The translations under genes were made by a program, and so were the position numbers. 64,000 nucleotides of DNA from Delphinus delphis. Its lineage: Eukaryota; Chordata; Mammalia; Artiodactyla; Delphinidae. Position 1 is the stretch's first letter, and each line of letters starts with the position of its first letter. Location: assembly GCF_949987515.2 (NCBI RefSeq), contig NC_082698.1, positions 27,742,070 through 27,806,069 on the forward strand. The letters run 5' to 3'. Positions 10,226-22,965 of the stretch are shown here, piece by piece. The notes under the pieces are model-generated. The model was given only the letters and a program-made list of their open reading frames with translations. It made no database searches and had not been told where the DNA came from.

Positions 10226-11236
10226 ATTTTAATATAGGGGCAAATGTCTTTTAACCCCTTTTAGAGTTTTACTTTTCCACTTGAGTATCAAAACTGCCAT
10301 TTGTGTATAAGTTCTTACAGGGTTTTAGCAAAATAGTTCTTTTGTTTTTGCTTATAACAACCCCTGGGAAAGAGACTCCTAGTCACCCTCCAACCTCCTT
10401 CATTGAACTGAAACTGAGGGGCTTGCTAACAAATTCCAGTGACAAGCTTTATAGCTGGATCTTCTCAATTCCCTTCCTTTAGAGAGAATCCTCTCCTGAG
10501 AAGACTCCATAGTCACTCATTTAGATAAACCTCTGGGGCCTGAGCCTTACCAGTTTTCCTGATCTGCCTATATATGCTGGATCCAAGTGGTGGACCCAGC
10601 CTGGAGCCCCTTCAAAAGGTGGCCCTTTCAAAGGGTGCCATCCTTGCAAGGAAATGAGCAATTTTAAAAAGTATTAACTAGAGACTCTGTAGTGTTCTGT
10701 TCATACCTTTCTTGGGATCGGCTTTCAGGGACCTCATGCAAAAAGTGCCTTTGCCCACCCAAGAGCAGTGTGCTTAGTCTTGACACCCTGGCCATTATTG
10801 ATTCACCTACCCTGGACCTCTTCCACTCCTATAATGACTCTGAAGAATAAGCACCAGTGAACTTTCTGATTTTAGGGAAGACTCTTTATTACCTTGGAAG
10901 CTGACAGTTCCAGTGGCTCAAAAGCAAACACATGGAGACTAGGGTCTGACCAGATAAGCAGGATAATTTCTCAGTAAGACTCTGACTGAAGCTCTAGCCC
11001 TGCCCCTGTCCCCAGATGCCTGAAGAGGGTTACTTTGGTGTCAGCATCTCCCCAGTGGAGGAGGGTGTAAGCAACAACCACACTCCACCAATCCCCTTTA
11101 ACTGTCAGGTGGCCATAGTGCCTGGCCTGGACAGGACTGGATTCTTTCCCTACCTCCTGTCTCCTACCATCTGTCTTGCTTTGGCGTTCTTTTAGAGGTG
11201 TTCCATTAGTCTAGGACAGTGAAGTGCAGCCTTGGA
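10226..11236. other. Unassigned non-coding sequence
   Basis: Moderate GC with some CT-rich patches near 10980-11170. I see no gene, promoter or known repeat that I can name. Confidence 0.4.
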
Positions 11237-11490
11237 GTATGTAAAACTGGTGAAGTCTGAATGAGCTTTATGGATATTGTACTACAGTTGTAAGACGTTA
11301 ACACTGGGGGAGGCTGGGGAAAGGGTGCATAGGACTTCCCTGCACATTTCTTTGCAAGCTTCTGCAAATCTACAATTATGTAAAAATAAGAATGTAACAT
11401 ACATACGTGTATACATAATCTGGAGTGCCGGAGATTTGGAGAAGGGACTTCATTACAGGCATTTGAAAAACAATCCAGATGTATTATTTG
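11237..11490 (+). mobile_element. L1 3' UTR plus flank, second copy of 1935-2445
   Basis: This copy aligns to 1935-2101 and then 2357-2445, differing at roughly one base in ten. Both copies share the same shortened 3' UTR order ('gaagtctgaat', then 'tatggatattgtacta', then 'gggggaggctggggaaaggg') and the same non-L1 flank starting 'acataatct'. The SINE and TA microsatellite present in the first copy are absent here. Confidence 0.7.
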
Positions 11491-11494
11491 TAGA

Positions 11495-11662
11495 GCATGT
11501 GAGAATCTTCTGGGGTTTATTAAACATGAAGGCCCCCAGCTCCAGAGACTCTTGTTGGGTGGTGGTGATGGGGGAGTGGGTCAGAATCTGCATGTACACG
11601 TTCCCGAGACGGCTGTATTGCAGATGATCCTGAGAGTCCGCTTTGAGAAGCACTGGTCAGTG
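11495..11662. repeat. MER5-like hAT-Charlie MITE
   Basis: 'gtgagaatcttctggggttt', 'aggcccccagctccagagac', 'gggtcagaatctgcatg' and 'ctttgagaagcactgg' follow the order seen in MER5A-type elements. It lies directly after the duplicated L1 end. Confidence 0.65.
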
Positions 11663-14600
11663 GGAGAACAGGGAGGTGCCTACAAGCATCTGATACCTGG
11701 GTATAATTTGAGGGCCTGGGAGACTGTTGTTACTCAACAGTAACAAATAGGTGGACATTCTCTTCTGTTGTGTCTGGATGGAGCACCTTCTGGTTTCGGT
11801 AGTTCCCAAAGCTCTCACTGGTCACTGCCTTGAGGTGCTGAGTCTCTGATTGCACTGAGTGTTAAAACCGTGGATCTCATTCCTTCCCTGCCGTTTTTTC
11901 TTGGTATTGGTGTTTTCCTGGTGATTACAGCTGCCTTGTTTATGCCCACCTTCCGCATTCCAAGGCTAAAATATCTGGGGGGAATGGAATATGCTCACGA
12001 GGATTCTGAATCTTTATCTAGGGGCCCTCTGTCCTCTAAGAAACAAGCTAACTACTTTCACTCATGGAAGTCTTTGATGCCATGACTATGATTTTATATT
12101 CTTAGACGACCTCCACACTCTTGCCTTCAACCTTGAAGTGAGTCTTTACTCATTTTTTGGCCTATGCTTTTTCCTACAAGCTTCTAATGCTATTTCATTC
12201 TTCTCCCAAGTTAATTTACCAACAGTAAGAATTTGAAAGAACAATCAGATCTCTCTCTCTCTTTCTCTTTTTCCATCAGTCATCCTGAGCTCTCACAGTA
12301 ATGTTTCACTCAAAGTAACCTCTGCTGATACTGGCTCCCATCTGGGCTGGTTGGCCGAATTGTGTCCTTTTGCTTGTCTTTACTACCTTTTGCCACGACT
12401 TCTCTAATATCAACATTAACAAGTTCCTTCCCCTTCCTTTTAAGTCCTTGCTATTCTCTTCATTACTAAGTATCTTTTCAACACTTGTTAAGCAGCCATC
12501 CACACATACAGGTGCATTAGTAGTTTTGAGGTTGTGGGTAACCGCTAAAGCAGAGCCCTGTGGACTTTCTGTCATTTCCCCATTGCTTCTCTGCTCTAGG
12601 GACCTTCTAAACTTGCAGCACCTCAGTGGCTGTAATCTGGCCATAATCTAACCACAATTCAAAATTCTTTGATCTAGGGCACAAACACCCACACCTTTCA
12701 ACATTACATATCTTTTCTTGTGGCCTATATGGCCTCCTGAATTGCCTATTCCATACTCAACCTGATCACCAGCAAAACATTTTCCCAGGGATCTGGGACA
12801 GGAGGGGAAGGACTTTAGATCAACCCAAATACGAATGCCACAGCTTCTCTTTTAGCTCTTGGAAAGTCTCCAAGTTTCTTTTGTTTGTTTGTCTTTTCTT
12901 ACCTAACATTTGTTATCCATAGATCCATACACTCAAATTTTTAAAGCTCTCTTCACCTGATACCATTTGAAGAAATTACTTTATTTTACCCCCTTAGGAA
13001 GTTCTAGAAAATTACAAGTTCCCATTCTCTGTTAGCTATGTCTCATTGTGGACAAGCGGTTGCAGCCATTATCCAATTAGTTGTACCCATTTCTCCCTAT
13101 TTGCGGGCTTTCTCCAAACTAGGGTAGCCCACGAGGCAGTCTGTAGCACATCACTTTGTACCGTGAGTGGTGCAGCCGCCCTGGTGAGGACACATGCCTG
13201 GTTCTGTATAGTTCCATGGCACAGGACCGGGAGCACCCAGCACTATGCTATCTGCAGGCTTGCTTCTCCCTTTGCATGACCAGAACGTTGTTACTGGGCT
13301 AAGTTTGTGCGCATGATTCCCTCTCCCCTCAGTATGAGAGTTCCCTCCCAGGAAAGAACTCAGTCTCACGCAGAAAGCCTTGCAGGCCAGCCTCACTAGT
13401 TTCCCAAGTGTGCCCAGATACATTTGAATCCCAGTGGTTGATATGGCTTTGATTTAAGTTAGGATTCCCTTTTTCCCTTCTGCACATATGTTTTTAAAAA
13501 GCAAAGGTTCTAAATATAATTATAATTCTCCAGAATTTGGTGTTTTCCTCTCAATGCCAAGGACTCTCATCTCAATGCCCTCTCATCCCCTCCTTTCTTC
13601 TGCCTCCTTTCACTTTCCCCACAAGTCTTTGAATAACAGGTTTGGTTTCTCCCTGCCCTTTGAGGTCCATAGAAAGTGTTTGGGTGATGAAGCTCTAGTT
13701 GGCCTACTTCAGGAGAGACCATCGGTTTATAATAACTTTGGGTGATGGCCCAGGGAAAAGAAGAAGTGGTTGTAAATGAACATAGATACAGATTTCCATC
13801 TGGTGATTTGGCACAGAGAGAGTACAGGGGAAAGGTTAAGGGGAGGGTCCAGAGTAGGGGAGCTGCTAGAAGATGCCCCAGTGAAACAACTTTCTCTTAG
13901 AATGAATGTCTGAAGGCCAGGTTTTTCACCTCATAGAGCTCATGAGGTGCACTGGGCCGGGGAAAGCCCAGAGACAGCTCTTTCTGAGCAAACTTCATCG
14001 TGACTCTAGCCTCTACAACATCAGTCCCACAGAGCACACATGCACCAGCCCACACACAGAAACGTACGTACATACCCAATTACGTATATAGAAGGTGAGC
14101 TTTACTAGTGACTGTGACATAATATCTCATTGGTCCAAACACTTTCACTACCTTTGCTGACAATATCTGAGGATATTTAAGCTAGAAATATTTCACTGTA
14201 CAATTAGAGTTAAGTTTAAAATGCAGCTTTTTCTAAGAGTGACCAGCATGACTAATTCTTATCCACTGTAAAGTAGAAATAATTGAAATCAGGCTCTTTC
14301 CTATTTAGTTATGGGGAGGGATTAGGAAGTAGAAGGCACAAGATAGCTGAAGTCTTGAAGGGAAGAGAAGGATTCAGAATTTCAAAGGCAAGTTTCCTCC
14401 TACTTAAAAATTTGTATTTCAGTAGATTGAATAGAACAGAGGCCAGATTACAGTGAGTAAACAGTTATGAAATGAAAGTAGCTAGTATAGATTCATTGAA
14501 GGAGTACGGATATGAGAGGAAAGAGAGAAAGAAATGTTGCAGTGAAGATTGGGGCCAAGTGAAGGTTTTTTTCAAGATATGTATAAAAGGAAAAATTAAC

Positions 14601-16903
14601 AAGTGTGTAGTTTTGGCCATATCCCCATATCTATTTCATGGATTTAAACTCCCTCTCTTTTTTCAAGGGGAATTCAGCCCTATAAATAATTCTCAAACTG
14701 TTTTATATAAATGTGAATTTTCTATATTATAATGCAGTGCCCTAAAATATTAGGGAAAAAAAAGTCTTGTAAACCACTTGGCAAGGGGAAAAGGAAGGAA
14801 GGAAGGAAGGAAGAAAGAAAGAAAAAGTAAGGAAGAAAGAAAAGTTAAACAGATGCCTCAGTTTTAGCAGTTGTCCTTAATATTTATATTAAAATCCCAC
14901 AGTATCTCAGATCTAGCCCTTGCCAACTAAGTAGTGGCAAAGATAATATAATAGCCCAAAGACAACTGTGTATCATGGGTCTCTGCAAAACAATCTCAGG
15001 TTTCTTCCCAAGCAAATCACAGATTTTCAAGGGATAATCTTTTCCCTTGAAACTGAAAAGTCATTTGTATTTCAGGATATTTTATAGAGTGATAGGCTCT
15101 CTTTCCTTGTCCTCATTTCCTTCCTTCTTTATGTATTGTAGCAAACTCTGCTGAGAAACACTGAGATACAAAAAAGCACTTCAGCATTCAGCATGTAAAT
15201 GAGGACTGTAGCTGGGAATAAGCTGTACTCATTCTCCATTCTGTGGTCTCTAAGCGAAAGCTGCTAAGGTACAGCTCAAACCACTGTTCCCAGAAAGCCT
15301 GGGATTGCAGGAACCTCTTCCAGGATTGTTATGAAGGCAAAGAATTTTGTTTTGTTTTATGATCTTGTAACGTTGGTCCCTGTAGTGCAGCCTTTAGAAA
15401 ATATTCATGTTCTCAGTTGCATTGGTGGATCAATCAGTTTATATCAGGATCAAGAAGGGAGGTATGCATGGTAACTATAAAAATTATGCTACAACACAAC
15501 TAGGTGACCAGTTCAAGGCAGGAAAATTGACAGGCGTTGGCACTTTGGTACCATTTTCATTACTTAATGGAACAAAATCCAAATGGATGTTAAAATTTTC
15601 TTTCCTCAATCTGACCCATTTATCAATTTCTGTTGCCTTTGCTAACCAGCCACAGCTCAAATAGAAATAAATTCAAATATTTTTTGAATAAATTTTCTCT
15701 TTTTACTCATTTGTTTTCTCGATTTTTCCCCCAAGGGCAGTCATATCTGTATGATGTTCCCCAAGATTCACTCTAATTACTGGCTCAAGATCTCTCAGAC
15801 ACAAGATTTCTTTTCCTATCATTCTTTTTCCTATTTTGAACCATGGTAGTATTTGGAAGATTTAAACAAAGAGAAATATATGCAGTTGACAATGTTACAA
15901 GAAAGTATAGATGAAGCAAGAGGAGCTTGCAGTTGATAACTGTTGAAGCTGAGCTATGGGGTTTCATTATATATGCTGTTCCCGGCTTTGTAAGAAAATG
16001 AAAATGTTCATAATATAAAGTTAAACAACAGAGTGAATAATCCAAACAGAACCAATCATCTATGCAGTCTAGGCTCTACCAGATGCCTTGGATTCACATG
16101 AAGAAATGCCAGACATGATAAAATGGTGCACTATCACTATTTATTATCTTGGGTAGTATGGAAAGGAACCTTCTAAGTCTGATATGGAGAGCCTGAGTAA
16201 AGCAAAAGGACTGTGATTTATGGTAGCAAGAGAGAATTACAGTCTTGAATGAAGGGGAATTTTTCCTCACGCAGGATGTTTTAAGCTTGACCTAGTAAAC
16301 ATAAGAATTTCATCTATGGAGTTGCATAGAAAGATTCAACTGTTGGCTCACTTACAGGGTCTTATTGAAACTACTGGCACATAGCCTCGTACTGTGCTGG
16401 TACTGCAAGATGCTGAAGTTGGAAAAACATCCTATTAAGAAGAGTGAGTTTGAACTGGTCAGATAAAGGTAAGTTTAAATGATACCCCTATGGTCTGATT
16501 TCTCTTGGCCTGGAGAAAACTCTGACCTTAGAAGCATACAGTGAAATGATATGATCAATAACAAGAGCCGACAATAAAGATTGAGAAAAACAAACCATAA
16601 AAGTTTGGCTTATAATAAGGCTAGAGAGTCTGTCCAAAGTGGATGGTAGTTTCTTTCAAGAGGCCCTCCGAGTGTAGGTATATTTCAAATGGGAGGCAGT
16701 GGGAAACGTTATTTATGTGAACCAAGCTCAGAGTTCCCCCAACTGTTAACCCAGCATGATCTTTTACCTAGGAAGAAAAATCTGCTTTCTGAAAAATGAG
16801 GGTTTATCCTAAGAAAAATTGTACTGACCTCTCTCTCTAAGCCCTATGAATTCTCTTCTGCCTTTCTGATGGAAATAGGGAAGAGGTTTTCTTTCTGTTT
16901 GGG
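11663..16903. other. Repeat-poor non-coding block
   Basis: Long stretch without recognisable L1, L2, SINE or gene. The open frame at 11870-12085 (plus, 71 codons) contains a hydrophobic run, 'LPFFLGIGVFLVITAALF', but has no family match that I know and no supporting signals. A GGAA/GAAA microsatellite lies at 14785-14845. Diverged repeats could be hidden here. Confidence 0.4.
14785..14845. repeat. (GGAA)n/(GAAA)n microsatellite
   Basis: Pure-purine tetranucleotide tract, first GGAA then GAAA units. Confidence 0.9.
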
Positions 16904-17640
16904 GTTTTTTTTTTTTTTTTTTTGAAGATCAACACTATACATTTATTCTACACATCTCCCCATCATGTGCTTGAATTAGGGATATTGGGAAATTTGTTTT
17001 TACCATTGGCTAGTTACTTTGATAATCAAAAGGCGAAAGAGCTCTAAAGATTCCAAGTGTTTATTTAAAAGCTGTTAGGAAATGAAATGAAATTAAAAAT
17101 GATGAAATGAAGGACACCCACAATAATTCTTGAACTCCTGGAAATCCTAACAGATGCTGCAAATATAGGTCTTTATTCTTAGGAAAATATAGTCAGAGCT
17201 AGCTTCCTTATGCTATACATAAACTTTTAACATCAGAGGCAGTACAGATAGTACAGAAGTTTTTGAACTGATCTCCAAACAAACACAAACCCACTATGTT
17301 GAAAAGAACAAGTAATTTGAGGTTTAGGGCAAAAGCCAGTACTTCACACATCTAATCCAAATCAAAGAGACTGCAAATAGTTTTTGGTGGGATGAAAGGA
17401 GTGAAATAAAAATAAATTCTATGGGTAAATAAATGTAAGAGACAATTTAAATAAGCTAACAAAAGAAATACATTAAAAAATAAAAATACTAGCCAGGTAC
17501 AAGCTTTTGTTTCTCAATGCCAGACTTCTGCATCTTTGTCAGACTAAACTGTTAGTATCATTAAAAACTCCCAGAAGAATTGGAATTCCAGACAGAGAAA
17601 GAAGTCCGGCCACAGAATGAAGGAGCATGGTCCAGTATTC
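16904..17640 (-). pseudogene. Probable retrocopy of an mRNA 3' end, parent unknown
   Basis: On the plus strand a run of about 20 T (16904-16923) is followed 17 bases later by 'tttatt' (16941-16946). Read on the minus strand this is AATAAA, a normal spacing, then a poly(A) tail. That arrangement is the signature of a reverse-transcribed mRNA. Sequence upstream on the minus strand (16924 to about 17640) is AT-rich and resembles a 3' UTR, with no long open frame. I could not identify the parent gene and found no clear target-site duplication. The 5' limit is a guess. Alternatively it is a genuine 3' UTR end beside an A-rich genomic stretch. Confidence 0.4.
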
Positions 17641-17699
17641 TGGCTACTGAGCTACAAATCATGGGCAGCGGAAACAAACCAGAGTCTTGTCTGACACAG

Positions 17700-17825
17700 G
17701 ATAGTTTAGTGGCTCAGTGTAGCAAGTGGTGTAGAGTCAAATTCCTGTCTCATTACTGACAAGCTGTGTGTCTTTGGCCAAGTTACATAGTGAACGCTCA
17801 CTAAATGTTGGTTCACAATATTATT
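17700..17825 (+). repeat. MIR SINE
   Basis: 'gtagagtcaaattcctgtctc', 'gacaagctgtgtgtctttggccaagtt' and the end 'aacgctcactaaatgttgg' match MIR. Confidence 0.7.
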
Positions 17826-17964
17826 ATTCCTGAGTATAGATTGTGTCCCAGGATATGGGGCAGAGCCAAAGCTAATCATAACTTAGCCTTTCTCAGGAGT
17901 CTATAGCTATATAGCAGTAAGAACTTCAGTAAACCAGGCAACTTTCTACTTTTAAGCTACAAAA

Positions 17965-18070
17965 TGTGAAAAAGGGGAGCAGAGAACAGAGGTAGCTAAT
18001 TTAACCTGGGAAGACTTCCTGGAGGAGGGACTACCTGAACTAAGTCTTTAAGGATGAGCAGATGGCAAAG
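17965..18070 (-). repeat. L2 fragment
   Basis: 'gggaagacttcctggaggaggga' and 'taagtctttaaggatgagcag' are the antisense of an L2 segment. Confidence 0.6.
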
Positions 18071-21000
18071 TTCTGGTGGAATCTTTGGACTCTTTTAGCC
18101 AAAAAACCATTTCACCCAAATGTGAGCAAATAAAATCCTTTGCAAATGTCCTGATTTATAATAATAATAATAATAAAATCAGCCAGCAGATTAAGAGAAT
18201 TTGATCATATCAATTGGATAAAAAAAGAAAAGAATAAATGGAGCCCAGGAAAAAGGGATTTTATTAATAGTCCCAGAGAGAATTAGCATTACCCAATATA
18301 GAGCAGCATTAAACCAATTGTCCCAGCTGGGAAAAAGAAAAAAAAAAAAGTAAATCCTTTCCATGGAAGAGAGAGGATTTGGAACGAAACTCCTTTTCTT
18401 CTAGCCTTTTAAAAAATACTCCCATTTTTCTCTATATAATATCACAAGAAGGAGATCTTTCTTTGTGTCATATTATCATCTACGCACACAGAAATGAAGA
18501 TGTACCACGGAGCGTCCTCCTCATCGTTTATACAAACTGGTTTTGTAAGAAAAGCTGTAATGAAGTGTCTCCTCCCAGACCTCACAGCCTTTGTAAATGA
18601 TAATAATAATTATTGTATTAATATTATTATCTATGGCAAGAGATATAGAGACACTGAAAGGAAAAATGCAGGGCTCCACTATTGAGAAATCAGTGACAAA
18701 ATGGGAATTAAATTTCAGTGATCATGTCTTAAGCCCTTAGAGGGACTTCCTACAGTGCAGCTGCCAACCTAATCTACCTCCGAGTTACTCCACGAATACC
18801 AAGCCTTTTTTTACGGACTATAAACTTTTTTTTATTGAGAAGGGAAGCGATTAGGTATGTGAATCTTTTATATTGGCATATTATTTTCCTAATTTCAAAG
18901 CAATTTCACACACCTTCCTTTTTATTTCCCCAACTTTGCAGATTCCCAACCTCTATGAGGATGAGAATCCCTTTTTAATCTGACAAAGTTTAGTGGATTC
19001 TCACCTGTTCTTTTTTTATCTGTCAGTGGGAAGAACTCAACAAAAACTTAATATAAAAACAAATTACCATGAATTCAATAATTTTTAAATGAGTGTGTAT
19101 TTTATTGTTCATAATATATGTGAAAAATAGTTTCACATATACGCAGACAATAATAAACTATAGATGATGCTTGGTGAGAACATGGACTCAACGCCCCCCC
19201 CAACCACACACACATGGTAATTGAAGTGCTTGCTAATCAGGGGTTCTGCATGTCATTATCAGATGAAATTTCAAGAACCATAGAAAGGTTACCCTAAAAA
19301 TGTACCTGGAGAGAACCAAGGAATTATATATATCAAAAGCTGCCTTAAAACCCAGAGATTTCAGATAAATTCTTGCTCTACTGCAGAAAAGAGAATGACC
19401 CTATTTAACTCCTTTGGAAAGAAGGAGAGGCAGTGATCTCCGTTAAAGAATGAGGACAGAGCCAGCGTTAACCTCTATGTCCCAGTGCATCTTTCTGATT
19501 TGGTGATTGAGTGGAGCAGAGAGAGAGAGAAATGGATAGAACTGAGCAAGACCCAGTATCATTGTGAGACATCATTGGGAGTAAAATAAAGGTAAGAGTT
19601 AAGGAAAAACATGTTCTAGGCCTGTTCATGCCAGATAAGAAAGTATATTGGAAGTGAAAAGTCAAATTGGTTTATCTCTGGCCACCATTACAACTGTCTC
19701 CATCTGCTTGACTGTATCATGCATTCATGCGTTCCCATTCTCTCTCTCGTTTTTTGTTGTTGTTGTTGTTTGTTTTGTTTGTTGGAGCCATTAGGATTAA
19801 GAAAAACAAATTCAAAGGAAAGATTTTTCCCAAGTTACTAAAGGAAATTATCCTCAGAAGTATCCCAACAAGAAGAAACTGTGGAGAATGCTTCCCCCCC
19901 ACCAACTCCCACCCAATTATCTTGTACTGAGATACCTAGTAAAACTGCATGTTGTAGGTGAATGTCATCTTTATTCTCTCCTTTTCAAGCCCAGGAATTT
20001 CTGTTGATGGACTCTTTTAGACAGTAATTTCAGGAAAGCCTACAATTGAACAGCCAAGCAGAAATTGTGGTTCTATATTTGTTAAATGCTTTTGAGGTCC
20101 TCACATAAAAGGTTGATAATGAAGTATTAAGAGAAACTCTGAAAGGCTGCGGTTGGTCAAATTTCTCTGCATGGCACAAAGGGGAGGATGACCTTATGCA
20201 AAACCCTGATAGTTCCATTATAAGAATAACCAAGATTTAATGTGAAGTTTAAAAATCACTTTCAAATGCTACCCAAACCAGACTCTTGGCAAAGTATAAA
20301 TGTTTCATTCAAATTGGGGCTTATAGGGAAAAAGCAATTAAAATCTAATTGCATTATACAGGAGATTTGTACATTTTCTCCTCAAAGTCAGGCAAGGAGA
20401 GAAGGGGTTCTTAAACCCTGTTTTTAAATTAGAACTTTCTTTCACATCTCTTTTTTTCTTGTCTCCTTTTGAATCCAGACACTTGAATTTGGACAGACAA
20501 GCAACCCAGCCACCTTTCAGTGTGGCTGTGTCAGTATCGGAATGAAATGAACATGACCCCCTCCAGCAGGGAAGGAACACACAGTAAAGGTATTTTTTAT
20601 AGAACAATTCTTCACACTGCCCTGGTGACTGGGGAAAGGAGTCTCGTGTTTCTCTTTTGCTGATACTGAATCAGCTGAAGAATACCATGAACGTCAGTAG
20701 AAATGCTCTGAAATAGTCTGCTCTCCCTTTTGTCTTTTTGTTCTCATGAAGGAGAGAGAAGACAGATTTTTTTTAACATGAAATATTTAATTAAAATGCC
20801 AATTAAAAATTGACCAGTTATTCGGTGGTTCAGTTTATAATCAGCGATGTTGCAAATTATTGCGTTAACTTGCAAACTGTATTAATTTGGCATACTTCTG
20901 TTCGACTGTCTAATAAAGATGGCTATACTCACTAAAGATAAGAATACATTCTTAACTAGCATAGGAAGCTGATTTCAGCAAAGAAATTCCTGTTCTTGTT

Positions 21001-21235
21001 TTCTCAATAGTTAATGTAGCAATTGGATTTATATCTTGGTTACACAGATGGGCAAAATTAGAACTGATAGAGAAACTGAGTTTATATCTTAATTGGAGAG
21101 AAATTCCAAACACCTTAGCAACATGCATCTCCCAGGTCTTACTTCTGTATGTTATTGCATACTTACTTATTAACATTTCCATATATAGACCCTTATACGG
21201 TTTCCAAGAGCTAAATGAAAATGATGATAATATCA
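18071..21235. other. Repeat-poor non-coding block with simple repeats
   Basis: Contains (ATA)n at 18157-18177 and a GTT-rich tract at 19751-19784. A run of C lies at 19194-19202. No gene or interspersed repeat was recognised. Confidence 0.45.
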
Positions 21236-21300
21236 TCTATCATTTGTACAATGGTTTATAGCTTACAAAGCACTTTCACACACATTTTCTCAGCAATTTA
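21236..21300 (+). repeat. MIR-like fragment
   Basis: 'catttgtacaatggtttatagc' and 'acaaagcactttcacacac' fit a MIR/MIR3-type core. Short. Confidence 0.45.
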
Positions 21301-21451
21301 GAAATTTGTGTAAATGGAATAAATTAAATACATTTGTAGAGAAGTTTAGATTTCTAAAACAGTTTATTTCAAACACGTTTATTAACCCACTAGCAACTCG
21401 GTAGCTCGAGCAAATTTTTAGTCTCTAGGAAGTGTCAATATGGGCAGTTAC

Positions 21452-21706
21452 TTAGAATATTCTGAAAAAAATTAAAGTCAGAAAGTGCAAAATAAGATCC
21501 AATTGAATTTTGTCTCCAGCCTTCACCTCAAAGATCAGATTCAGCAGACGGTAGAACTTGCTTTGAACCACCACCTTCTTCTCCACAATGCGGACATCAG
21601 GATTTGGTAAAAAGGAGTACTGTCCATTTCCCCCAAAAAGACTTCGAATATTTGTGGTCCAGCAACTTATAAAAGTAAGAACCCCTCCCCTCATCTGATC
21701 ATCCAT
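21452..21706 (-). other. Uncertain open frame, possible exon
   Basis: A 84-codon frame on the minus strand includes 'SLFGGNGQYSFLPNPDVRI' then 'VEKKVVVQSKFYRLLNLIFE'. It is not derived from any repeat I recognise. Three CpGs survive inside it. After 'aatctgatctttgag' comes 'gtgaagg', a plausible splice donor (exon edge at 21527). A weak acceptor-like 'cttacttttataag' lies near 21675. The frame would then cover about 45 codons. I do not recognise the protein. The frame length alone is compatible with chance. Confidence 0.15.
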
Positions 21707-22194
21707 TCCTTTATTACCTGGGGTCCTAAAGATTTACTAAAACCGGCCATAAATTTAGGAAGAGCCCTACTCCACGGAACAATTTTTTTCCTAGGAGAGA
21801 TCCCAAGGCTTCCAACAGTTCTGGAAATGAAAATAAGCTCTCTCCAATAGATTACATACATTTACCTATTCCCAGTTCCAGGTAAGAGTCCAGGTTACTT
21901 ACCAGGTGTGGCTGAGTTGGAGGACACAGGTGAAAAGAAAGATGCACACAGAAGGCTTCGGAAGCAACATAATCCTCTGGAGTGACAAGGATAGAAAATT
22001 CTAAAAACTTGGGAGACAGAGAGGTAAGATGGGAAAGTATTCTCCTCAGTGGTAGTGGGGTGGAATTCTCCTCAAGCCCCAACTTCCTTGGTGTGTAAGC
22101 GATCCCAAACAGAGTTAAGGGGAGGTGAAATGGAGCTGCCAAACTTCCAAAGAAGAGATTATCTACTTAATTAAAGTTTTTTTCCCCCCTCTAA

Positions 22195-22575
22195 GTCCTT
22201 CAGCCAATCAGAACTCAAGTGCCAGAGAAAGATTGAGTCGATCAAAAGAACACTCCAGGATCCTCCCAGACAAATGCAGAAGAAGGGGACGAGGAAAAGG
22301 GGACAAAGAGAGGAACACGGAGAAAGAGGACAAAGAAAGAAGGTGGGGGGAGGAAGAAAGGGACATAGCAAATCCCCTCCACATAATCACTGCATGGAGT
22401 CTCTCTCCTCCCTCCCGCCTCTGCCCTCACCCCCACCCCCAGCCTCCCTCACCCATGCACACTCACCACAGACACAGACACACCGAGAGGAAAGCCTGGT
22501 CCCCAAGGGGATTTAGAAGGGACTGTGCTTTCCCGGTTGTCCTTTGTAGGGCTTTGAGGCTTAATTTGCATTCAG
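22195..22575. promoter_or_regulatory. Candidate promoter/5' exon-like block
   Basis: Unlike its AT-rich surroundings, this block has a CCAAT box inside 'cagccaatcagaac' (CCAAT at 22204-22208). A 130-bp purine-rich run follows, then a C-rich run, and an octamer motif ATTTGCAT sits at 22564-22571. There is no clear TATA box and few CpGs. Strand is undecided; a minus-strand transcript would run toward the exon-like frame at 21.5-21.7 kb. The 151-codon open frame across it is low-complexity and probably not coding. Confidence 0.2.
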
Positions 22576-22739
22576 GGTAGCTTTCTTCAGAGAAAAATAT
22601 ACCGTGTACTGGGTGAACCTCAGCCCTCTAATCTGAGAATGCAGGGGTATGGCCCAACCATCTCCAGTATTCTTTAAGTTAGAAAGAAGCTTAGGAAACT
22701 TTAGGGAGCCTGATGGTTTCTTCCTTTCAACTTTTCCAT

Positions 22740-22965
22740 TGAACGCTTACTTGTTGAACACCTATTACATTCTCAACCCTACACTAGACATTGTGGACAT
22801 TTTTTAAAACCAAAACAGGATTTCTGCCCTAGAGACATTTACAACCTAGTAAGGTGATAATACAAGAATGTAATTTAGTAAGGTATTAAATTGCTACAAA
22901 CTGACTGTAAATCATATAGGGCTTATTTGGGGAAGGTTTTCTGAAGAAGGTAGAATTTCAGCTTC
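22740..22965 (-). repeat. L2 3' end, antisense
   Basis: 'cttgttgaacacctattacattc', 'tctgccctagagacatttac' and 'gggaaggttttctgaagaagg' correspond to the reverse complement of the L2 3' region. Diverged. Confidence 0.55.

Noticed and set aside
11870..12085. 71-codon frame with a hydrophobic, membrane-like run
   Set aside because: No start context, splice signals or known family; a hydrophobic run is common in T-rich frames.
22125..22580. 151-codon Arg/Glu/Lys-rich then Pro-rich open frame
   Set aside because: Low-complexity translation of purine- and C-rich DNA; no domain, overlapping frames are equally open.
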